DNA from: Streptomyces hayashii
GTDB taxonomy: Bacteria; Actinomycetota; Actinomycetes; Streptomycetales; Streptomycetaceae
Direction: 5' to 3'
Assembly: GCF_024539815.1 (NCBI RefSeq)
Contig: NZ_JAHHIU010000036.1
Location: 1-64,000, forward strand
DNA length: 64,000 bases
In this document: one piece after another, positions 58,164 to 64,000 of the stretch
How the letters are laid out: the number at the start of each line of letters is the position of its first letter
How positions within the stretch are numbered: position 1 is the stretch's first letter
Program-made: the position numbers and the translations under genes
Notes under the pieces: model-generated
What the model was told of the DNA's origin: nothing
The model's database searches: none
Seen by the model: the letters and a program-made list of their open reading frames with translations, nothing else

Positions 58164-60032
58164 TCACCCCGCCTTCTGGGCCGCCCAGGCCGACAGTTCC
58201 GCGCGGGCGGCGGCCAGCAGGGTCGCGGACGGCGCGGTGGCCCCGTTGGTCACCAGTGCGTAGTGCAGGACGCCCGAGTCCTGGGCGCCGAGCAGGAGGC
58301 GACGACTGCCCGTGCCGCCCGGCTCGGCAGCCGCGGCGATCTTCGTGGTCGTCGTGTACGGGGGCGGGGCGTACACCGTCCCGAGGTCGGAGACGACCGT
58401 GGTCGTGGCGGTCGGGAAGGAGGCCGGCAGATGCAGTTCGGTGGGCGCCGCGCCGCCGTTCGAACGCCAGACCAGCAGGCCGTACTGGCCGGAGCCGACG
58501 AGCTGCTTGGTGTTGGGCAGAGAGCTGGGCACCGGATTCCAGGTGAGCGTGGTGGAGCCGTCGCGGGAGCGGTCCTCGTAGGTGAAGGCGACGGTCGTGC
58601 CGGAGGTGGCGCTCGGGTAGATCCGGTCCAGCAGCCGGGCGTCCTGACGCAGGGCCACCGTCCCGCCGTCGTCCAGGCGTACGGCGGAGAGGTCCTCGTC
58701 GTTCCAGGCGTCGCCGGTCGTGCGCACCTTGTCGGGGTTGTCGTTCATCAGCTCGTGGTGGCGGCCGTTGTAGATGTCCCACTGCCACTGCGAGCCGGAC
58801 AGCACCGGTCCCGACGTCGCGGGAGAGGCCCACCAGCCGGCGCCCTTCACGCGGGAGTCGAGGCCCTGGTACATCGCCTTCAGAACGGTCGGCGCCTTGC
58901 CGGCGGTGTTGCCGTTCAGCGGGTGACCGAACTCGCTGACGATCGCGGCCGTCCCGGCGGAGGAGGCGCGGTCGCGCACCGTGCCGAGGTCGGTCGTGTA
59001 CTGGCCGTCCGACGCGTTGCCCCACATCAGGATGCCGGAGATGGCCTTCTGGTCGTAGAAGTGGGTGTTGAAGACATAGCGGGAGCCGAGCGTGCCCGCG
59101 TCGAGGAGGCCGCCTTCCTCCTTGCTGACGTTGCCGTTCCAGAAGAGGTTCGGCTCGACGAGGGCGGGCTTGCCGGCCCAGCCGGCCGCGTCCATCCGGG
59201 CCCGGAACCTCACATAGAAGGGCCACAGCAGGTCGCGTTCCCAGGTGCGGCTGGTCTGGCCGGAGTCGTAGGCGCCGGCATAGGGCTCGTTGTAGGGGTC
59301 GAAGCCCAGGACGCCGGCGAACTCCTCGGCGGTGAGGTTCGCCTTGACGTACGTCATGGTCTGCTGGGCCATGGCCAGGAAGGAGTCCTGGAGGCCGTGG
59401 TCGTTGTGCCAGAAGTCGTGCTGGGCGGCCTTGACCGCGCCGTTCTGGGTGATGTTCTGCCCCCAGAGCAGGCAGATCCCGCAGGACTCGTTCGGGTAAC
59501 CGCCCAGGTCCACGGCCCACTCGGGCGCCCCGTCGCCGGTGTACCAACTGCCGGAAATGAACAGCCAGCGGGAGTAGAGGTCCTGGTGGAAGTCGGGGTA
59601 GACCCGGATGCCGGCGTCGAGGAAGGCGCGCATCTGGTCGGTGGCGGCGGCCAGATAGGCGGTGTCGACCTGGCCGCGCACCGGTTCGGCGTAGGCCCAG
59701 GAGAGCAGGAAGCGCACGGAGTTGCCGCCGCCGAGCGCACGCAGGGCCGTCGCCGACTTCCTGGCGTCGGCGAGGGAGGCGAAGGGCAGGCCCTTGTTCT
59801 CGGCGAGTTTGGTCTCGCCGGAGACGTTGTAGCCGCGCAGCACGACCTCGCGGCCGTTGCCGTCGACGAAGCGGCCGCCCGACACGGTGAGCGCCGTGCC
59901 GTCGAAGGAGAGGGAGTCGGGGATCGTGGCGGCGGTGGCGGTGGCGGCCGTGGAGCCCGCCATCGTCAGGAAGCCGCAGAGTCCGCAGAGGACAACCAGA
60001 ACAGCGAGCAGACGAGCCCGGATATTCGGCAT
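58164..60032 (-). CDS. GH5 endoglycosylceramidase-like glycosidase
   Basis: A 622-aa secreted glycoside hydrolase. Signal peptide about 1-36 (ARLLAVLVVLCGLCGFLTMA). The catalytic barrel has the acid/base in DPYNEPYAG and nucleophile in IVSEFGHPLNGN; VYPDFHQDLYSRWLF and GYNVSGETKL strongly resemble endoglycoceramidases (GH5), which release glycans from glycosphingolipids. A C-terminal beta-sandwich follows. Activity on glycolipids is inferred from similarity of these motifs. ATG 60032 is chosen over GTG 60038; neither has a strong ribosome site. Confidence 0.82.
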   Translation of the reverse strand: MPNIRARLLAVLVVLCGLCGFLTMAGSTAATATAATIPDSLSFDGTALTVSGGRFVDGNGREVVLRGYNVSGETKLAENKGLPFASLADARKSATALRALGGGNSVRFLLSWAYAEPVRGQVDTAYLAAATDQMRAFLDAGIRVYPDFHQDLYSRWLFISGSWYTGDGAPEWAVDLGGYPNESCGICLLWGQNITQNGAVKAAQHDFWHNDHGLQDSFLAMAQQTMTYVKANLTAEEFAGVLGFDPYNEPYAGAYDSGQTSRTWERDLLWPFYVRFRARMDAAGWAGKPALVEPNLFWNGNVSKEEGGLLDAGTLGSRYVFNTHFYDQKAISGILMWGNASDGQYTTDLGTVRDRASSAGTAAIVSEFGHPLNGNTAGKAPTVLKAMYQGLDSRVKGAGWWASPATSGPVLSGSQWQWDIYNGRHHELMNDNPDKVRTTGDAWNDEDLSAVRLDDGGTVALRQDARLLDRIYPSATSGTTVAFTYEDRSRDGSTTLTWNPVPSSLPNTKQLVGSGQYGLLVWRSNGGAAPTELHLPASFPTATTTVVSDLGTVYAPPPYTTTTKIAAAAEPGGTGSRRLLLGAQDSGVLHYALVTNGATAPSATLLAAARAELSAWAAQKAG

Positions 60033-60294
60033 GTCCACTACAGTCCGGTGATTTCCGGACACCGTCAATACCTTCTGACCCACGAGTAAGTTCGCTTGCC
60101 ATCAGCTCACTTGGCCACCCGACCCGCCACACGCAACAGGTACTCCGCACGGTGGAGCGGATTACGGTCGTCCTGCTTGACGAACTGGGCGGCGGCCCCC
60201 ACGTCCACCGGTCGCTCCACGCACAGGGGCGTCAGGGGCGCCTGCGCGGGGCAGCGGACCGGCGCACGGGGCCGCGAGGGATTAGCGTGCGGAC

Positions 60295-61398
60295 ATGCGC
60301 GACATTCTTCCGGTGCTGAACGGGTGGTACACCGCCGGTGCGCCGTTCGGTCTCGCCACGGTGGTCGCCGTCGCCGGCAGCGCGCCGCGCGAGCCGGGCG
60401 CGGCGATGGCGGTGGGGCCCGGCGACGAGGTCGTGGGCAGCGTGTCCGGGGGCTGTGTGGAGGGCGCGGTGTTCGAGCTGGCCCAGGAGGTCGTCGCCGA
60501 CGGGTCGGCCCGGCTGGAGGTCTTCGGGTACGCCGACGAGGACGCCTTCGCCGTCGGACTGACCTGTGGAGGCGAGATCTCGGTGCTGGTGCGCGCCGTG
60601 TCGCCCCGCCTCGACCCGTCGTTCGGCGCGGTCGCGGAATCGGTGGCCGCGGGCGAGCCGGTGGCCGTGGCCTCGGTCGTCGACGGACCCGCGCCCCGCG
60701 GCGCGGTCCTCGCCGTCTGGCCCGACCGCGCCCGCGGGACGCTGGGCACGGACGGGCTGGACGCGGCCGTCACGGCCGACGCGCGCGGCGAGCTCGCGCT
60801 GGGCGCCACCACCATGCGCCACTACGGGCCGCGGGGCCGGCGGCGCGAGGACCGCGAGGACGACGTGTCGGTCTTCGTGCACTCCTTCGCGCCGCCGCCG
60901 CGCATGCTGGTGTTCGGCGCCGTCGACCACGCGGCCGCCGTGGCCCGCATCGGGCACTTCCTCGGCTACCGCGTCACGGTGTGCGACGCCCGCCCGGCCT
61001 TCGCGACCTCCCGGCGCTTCCCGCCGGGCGTCGACGTGGTCGTGGACTGGCCGCACCGGTATCTGCTCGGCACGGACACCGACGCGCGCACGGTGATCTG
61101 CGTGCTGACCCACGACCCGAAGTTCGACGTGCCGCTGCTGGAGGCGGCGCTGCGCCGGCCCGCCGCGTACATCGGGGCGATGGGCAGCCGCCGCACCCAC
61201 CACGAACGCCGCGCCCGGCTGGTGGCGGCCGGGCTCACCGAGCGCGAGCTGTCCCGGCTGCGCTCGCCGATCGGGCTGGACCTGGGGGCCCGGACACCCG
61301 AGGAGGTGGCCGTGTCGGTGGCCGCCGAGATCGTCGCGCTGCGCTGGGGCGGCAGCGGCGCTCCCCTGACGCTCACGCGGGGCCCGGTCCATCGCTGA
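60295..61398 (+). CDS. XdhC family protein
   Basis: A 367-aa protein of the XdhC/CoxI family, which binds molybdenum cofactor and sulfurates or inserts it into xanthine dehydrogenase-type enzymes. The N-terminal XdhC_CoxI domain has ATVVAVAGSAPREPGAAMAV and GSVSGGCVEGAVFELAQEVV; the C-terminal Rossmann domain has MLVFGAVDHAAAVARIGHFL, CVLTHDPKFDVPLLEAAL, YIGAMGSRRTHHERRARL and DLGARTPEEVAVSVAAEI. No molybdoenzyme gene is adjacent here. A TTAGCGT-type element 7 bases upstream of ATG 60295 suggests a leaderless message. Confidence 0.87.
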   Translation: MRDILPVLNGWYTAGAPFGLATVVAVAGSAPREPGAAMAVGPGDEVVGSVSGGCVEGAVFELAQEVVADGSARLEVFGYADEDAFAVGLTCGGEISVLVRAVSPRLDPSFGAVAESVAAGEPVAVASVVDGPAPRGAVLAVWPDRARGTLGTDGLDAAVTADARGELALGATTMRHYGPRGRRREDREDDVSVFVHSFAPPPRMLVFGAVDHAAAVARIGHFLGYRVTVCDARPAFATSRRFPPGVDVVVDWPHRYLLGTDTDARTVICVLTHDPKFDVPLLEAALRRPAAYIGAMGSRRTHHERRARLVAAGLTERELSRLRSPIGLDLGARTPEEVAVSVAAEIVALRWGGSGAPLTLTRGPVHR

Positions 61399-61706
61399 CG
61401 GCCGCGAGGTCGGGCGCGGTCCGCCCGGTGGTCCGCGACGATCCGTTCCCGGTGGTGCAGGGCCGCCGGGATCCGGGCCGGGTGGTCGCAGACGGCGTAC
61501 GAGCGCTGTGTCGATGAGCCCGAGTGCCATGTCATCCGGCGCGCATCGCGACGTCCACCGATTTTCGCCACGAAAAACGACCAATAGTCTGTTATGGAAC
61601 GTTGTGGGATGGGTAGGCGACCAGCACGGACAGGGATGCACGATCCTCTGCCCTTCGTCCAGCGAAGGAAGGAGGTCCGTTGAAGCAACGCACACCCGCA
61701 AGTACC
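61399..61706 (+). other. Intergenic stretch with AT-rich patch and strong ribosome site
   Basis: No gene with family support is found. An AT-rich patch near 61560-61610 (ACGAAAAACGACCAATAGTC) stands out and could be a promoter. At 61667-61675 AAGGAAGGAGG, one of the best ribosome sites in the window, precedes TTG 61680, opening a 53-codon frame to TAG 61841 that contains the 61707-61741 hairpin and overlaps the next gene. The protein (KQRTPASTGPPPAF...) is not convincing, so a leader or small RNA is the alternative. Confidence 0.3.
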
Positions 61707-61741
61707 GGGCCGCCCCCGGCCTTCACGGCCGGGAGCGGCCC
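61707..61741. terminator. Hairpin terminator after the phosphoesterase gene
   Basis: GGGCCGC-C-CCCGGCC (61707-61721) pairs with GGCCGGG-A-GCGGCCC (61727-61741), 14 pairs with one mismatch and a 5-base loop. It lies 30 bases beyond the stop of the minus-strand phosphoesterase gene. Confidence 0.75.
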
Positions 61742-61771
61742 GGCCCTTCGTCCGGCCCGGGAGATCCCGGT

Positions 61772-62272
61772 TCAGCGCGTCGGCAGCCGGTGCAGCACGA
61801 CGTCCGTCAGACGGCCCTCCGACGCGGTGACGGTGAGGTAGGTGCAGTGCGGCTGACGGCGGCGGTCGGTCGGGGAGCCCGGGTTGAGCAGACGCAGCCC
61901 ACCGGGGGCGGTGGTGTCCCAGGGGAGGTGGCTGTGACCGAAGACCAGGACGTCCAGATCGGGGAAGCGGGCGGCGCAGCGTGCCTCGCGGCCGGGGGCC
62001 GGGCCGGTCTCGTGGACGACCCCGAAGCGCAACCCGCCCAGTTCGGCCCGGGCCACCTCGGGCAGCCGCGCGCGCAGCTCCGGTCCGTCGTTGTTGCCGT
62101 AGACGCCGACGAGCGCGCGGCTGCGGTTCTCCAGCAGGTCGAGGGTGGCCGTGTCGACCCAGTCCCCGGCGTGGATCACCGCGTCCGCGCGCGCGAGCTC
62201 CTCCAGCAGCGCCGCGGGCAGGGCTCTGGCGCGCTTGGGGAGGTGGGTGTCGGCCATCAGCAGAAGACGCAC
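61772..62272 (-). CDS. YfcE/MJ0936-type metallophosphoesterase
   Basis: A 166-aa calcineurin-like phosphodiesterase. Metal ligands are visible as LLLMADTHLP, HAGDWVD, GVYGNNDG, VVHETG and FGHSHLPW, and NPGSPTDRRR ends the core. GTG 62272 is chosen because TATTCT lies 6 bases upstream, a typical leaderless -10; a GTG 27 bases further upstream has no ribosome site. Substrate unknown, probably a phosphodiester. Confidence 0.85.
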   Translation of the reverse strand: MRLLLMADTHLPKRARALPAALLEELARADAVIHAGDWVDTATLDLLENRSRALVGVYGNNDGPELRARLPEVARAELGGLRFGVVHETGPAPGREARCAARFPDLDVLVFGHSHLPWDTTAPGGLRLLNPGSPTDRRRQPHCTYLTVTASEGRLTDVVLHRLPTR

Positions 62273-62345
62273 GGCGTCAGAATACGGAACCGTCGCCACG
62301 GGGACGGATCAGGACAGGCGGGGCGCCGGCGGCGGAGTCGGCCGC

Positions 62346-62516
62346 TCAGTCCTCGCCCCGGATGATGTTGCTCTCCGGGCCGGGCTGCGTGCCGGGCGCC
62401 GCCACCGCCGCCAGACAGGTGCGCGGCGCCGCGGGGGCGCGGCGCACCCGACGGGCGGTGGCCCATCCCGTCTCGGGTCGACGGGTCGCGGGTTTCTCCT
62501 CGGTCTGCGCGGTCAC
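62346..62516 (-). CDS. Small basic protein of unknown function (56 aa)
   Basis: A 56-codon frame with typical codon usage: TAQTEEKPATRRPETGWATA, RRVRRAPAAPRTCLAAVAAP, GTQPGPESNIIRGED. Two separate charged halves, one cysteine, no membrane segment. The acidic IIRGED terminus reads like a conserved tail, but I know no family. GTG 62516 has GAAGGG about 14 bases before it. Moderate support only. Confidence 0.45.
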   Translation of the reverse strand: MTAQTEEKPATRRPETGWATARRVRRAPAAPRTCLAAVAAPGTQPGPESNIIRGED

Positions 62517-62577
62517 GACAGTTCAACACCCTTCTGTTCCTTCGACGCCCCGCCGACGACGGGGCCGGGGCCGCGGT

Positions 62578-62949
62578 TCAGCCCGATCCCGGGCCGCCGC
62601 TGCCGAACGAGCCGCCGGAGCCTTCCTCCCAGCGGGGCCGGCGCTGGTCGGCGCTCTCCCGGCTGCCGGTGGTCCGCAGTTCGTGGGGCGTGAGACGTTC
62701 GCTCCCGCCGGTCGCCCGCGGCATCTCGTTCGGTTCGCGGGTGCGGCTCTCATGGGTCCGGCCGGACTCGGGCATCCGAGGCTGTTCGTGCGGCCCGGGC
62801 GGCGCGGGCTCGCTCTTGCGGATCTTGTGGCCGAGACGGAAGGCCCAGATCAGACCGCCCACGAGTACCAGCCCGACGACGATGAAGGCGACGGTGGCCA
62901 GGGCGGACCTTCCGGATGCCGCGAGGTAGGCGGTGGCGAAGTTGTCCAT
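62578..62949 (-). CDS. Single-span membrane protein (DUF6479-like)
   Basis: A 123-aa protein with one membrane helix (about 16-37, ALATVAFIVVGLVLVGGLIW) and a charged, Pro/Arg/Glu-rich cytoplasmic tail (FRLGHKIRKSEPAPPGPHEQ, ending WEEGSGGSFGSGGPGSG). It resembles a recurring streptomycete family (DUF6479-like). ATG 62949 gives a short outside N-terminus; an in-frame start upstream adds Cys/Arg-rich residues and is unlikely. Function unknown. Confidence 0.7.
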   Translation of the reverse strand: MDNFATAYLAASGRSALATVAFIVVGLVLVGGLIWAFRLGHKIRKSEPAPPGPHEQPRMPESGRTHESRTREPNEMPRATGGSERLTPHELRTTGSRESADQRRPRWEEGSGGSFGSGGPGSG

Positions 62950-63061
62950 GGCCGCCGGGTACCCTGCCCCGGCCCGCGGACACCTGGCGGCCCGGCACAC
63001 GGTCCGCGGCAGGGCCCGGCAGCGCCGTGCGGCACACGGCCCGGCAGCGCCGTGCGGCGGC

Positions 63062-64000
63062 TCAGCGGCGCAGCACCAGTTCGCTCCACACCTGTTTCCC
63101 GCCGCTGACCGGCACGGTCCCCCAGGCGTCGGACATCGCCTCGACGAGAAGGATGCCGCGGCCGCCGGTGGCCTCCCAGCCCGGGTCGGTCGGCTTGACG
63201 GGCGTCCGGGGCGAGGCGTCGGTGACGGCGACGCGCAGCCGGCTGCCGATCAGGGTGAGATCCAGGCGGACCGGGCCGCCGGTGTGCACCAGGGCGTTGG
63301 TGACCAGCTCGGAGACGACGAGCAGGGCGGCGTCCATCGCGCTCTCGGTGACGCCCCAGACGCGCAGGGTGCGCCGGGTGAAGCGGCGGGCGTGCCGGGA
63401 GGCCTCGGGCACCCGCCACACCGTCCAGCCCTCGCGCAGGGGTTTGACGGCCATGCCGTCGTAGCGCATGAGGAGCAGGGCCACGTCGTCGCCGCGGTGG
63501 GCGTCGCCGAGCAGGGCGTCGGCGACGAGGCCGAGGTGGGCGGGGTCGGCGGCGGACAGTCCGCGGGCGAGCCGGGCCAGACCGGTGTCGATGTCCAGGT
63601 CGGCGGACTCCACGAGCCCGTCCGTGGTCAGGGCGATGACGGCGCCCGGCGACAGCCGCAGCGGGGTCATCGGGAACTCCGCCCGGGTCAGGACGCCCAG
63701 CGGCGGGCCGCCCTCGGTCTCGGCGATGTCGGCCGAGCCGTCCGGTCGGCGCACGACCGGCGGCGGATGCCCGGCCCGCACGCACCAGGCGGTGCCGTCC
63801 TCCATGCCGACGTCGACGTAGCAGCAGGTGACGAAGAGGTCGGTCTCCAGTTCCAGCAGGAGCCGGTTGGCGTGGGAGACGACCACGTCCGGTGGATGGC
63901 CCTCGGCGGCGTAGGCGCGCAGGGCCGTGCGCATCTGCCCCATGAGGGTGGCGGCGGCCGCGCTGTGGCCCTGGACGTCGCCGATGACGAGGGCCACATG
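63062..64000 (-). CDS. SpoIIE phosphatase with anti-sigma-type ATPase domain, cut by the right edge
   Basis: The C-terminal 312 residues of a regulator of the partner-switching type. It enters the window inside a SpoIIE PP2C domain (MALVIGDVQGHSAAAATLMG, VRAGHPPPVVRRPDGSADIA, VIALTTDGLVESADLDIDTG, DDVALLLMRYDG), then a GHKL ATPase like anti-sigma kinases (MDAALLVVSELVTNALVHTG, WEATGGRGILLVEAMSDAWG). Full members usually carry GAF or PAS sensor domains at the N-terminus, beyond this window. Phosphatase and kinase-type domains in one chain are common in streptomycetes. Confidence 0.9.
   Translation of the reverse strand, partial: HVALVIGDVQGHSAAAATLMGQMRTALRAYAAEGHPPDVVVSHANRLLLELETDLFVTCCYVDVGMEDGTAWCVRAGHPPPVVRRPDGSADIAETEGGPPLGVLTRAEFPMTPLRLSPGAVIALTTDGLVESADLDIDTGLARLARGLSAADPAHLGLVADALLGDAHRGDDVALLLMRYDGMAVKPLREGWTVWRVPEASRHARRFTRRTLRVWGVTESAMDAALLVVSELVTNALVHTGGPVRLDLTLIGSRLRVAVTDASPRTPVKPTDPGWEATGGRGILLVEAMSDAWGTVPVSGGKQVWSELVLRR

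Noticed and set aside
61680..61841. 53-aa protein from TTG 61680 as an ordinary gene
   Set aside because: Good ribosome site but sequence looks non-coding and contains the terminator hairpin; kept only as a finding.

Overview
The window is a high-GC actinobacterial chromosome segment, most likely Streptomyces. The support is third-position G/C in nearly all codons, abundant GTG and TTG starts, several apparent leaderless starts, mycothiol (not glutathione) chemistry, an F420-type PPOX protein, an ANTAR/GAF/PAS/SpoIIE phosphatase, and sugar ABC importers encoded without their own ATPase, as is normal in Streptomyces where one shared ATPase (MsiK) serves many of them. No rRNA, tRNA or CRISPR array was seen.

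Left edge (1-2.8 kb): one end of an integrated mobile element. A large serine integrase reads leftward into the element. About 40 bp from its start codon the sequence switches, inside a codon run, to the C-terminal 285 codons of a soluble pyridine nucleotide transhydrogenase gene (sthA), so the host gene has been cut in its NAD-binding domain. Then follow a DUF5709 gene and an amino-acid permease with a conserved companion (2.8-6.0 kb).

Carbohydrate region I (6.1-24.9 kb): a GH65 phosphorylase and a beta-phosphoglucomutase (translationally coupled), an NTF2-like protein and a P-loop kinase. Next is a five-gene operon read leftward: lipoprotein sugar binder, two permeases, and two large enzymes of unrecognised family (572 and 617 aa) that look like alpha/alpha-toroid carbohydrate enzymes. 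A ROK repressor and a BadF/N-acetylglucosamine-type kinase diverge from a region holding a perfect 8+8 operator. A Tat-exported PAP2 phosphatase with an autotransporter-type beta repeat, a GT39-like membrane protein and an RpiR/SIS regulator follow.

Middle (25-35 kb): a small conserved protein, the ANTAR-GAF-PAS-SpoIIE phosphatase, a peptidoglycan-binding membrane protein, a doubly frameshifted gene remnant, a divergent folD, a TetR regulator with matching palindromes in front of itself and of a Zn-ribbon/OB-fold gene, a 923-aa secreted alpha/beta hydrolase and an F420-type PPOX protein.

Carbohydrate region II (35.2-40.7 kb): a coupled glucarate operon (lipoprotein binder, two permeases, KdgD, glucarate dehydratase) behind a clear promoter with a downstream palindrome. 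Then come a membrane-tailed S1 protease, a 56-aa protein, a second ROK repressor divergent from a Gfo/Idh/MocA dehydrogenase, and an L,D-transpeptidase.

Right part (46.5-64 kb): an SDR, the mycothiol-dependent formaldehyde pair (MBL hydrolase plus S-(hydroxymethyl)mycothiol dehydrogenase), an ABC exporter, small secreted and NTF2-like proteins, a GH27 alpha-galactosidase with ricin-type lectin tail, a GT1 glycosyltransferase tail-to-tail with a TetR regulator, a beta-propeller protein, an endoglycoceramidase-like GH5 enzyme, an XdhC protein, a small phosphoesterase, two small proteins and, cut by the right edge, a SpoIIE phosphatase with an anti-sigma-type ATPase domain. Many convergent gene pairs are separated by strong hairpins, listed as terminators.
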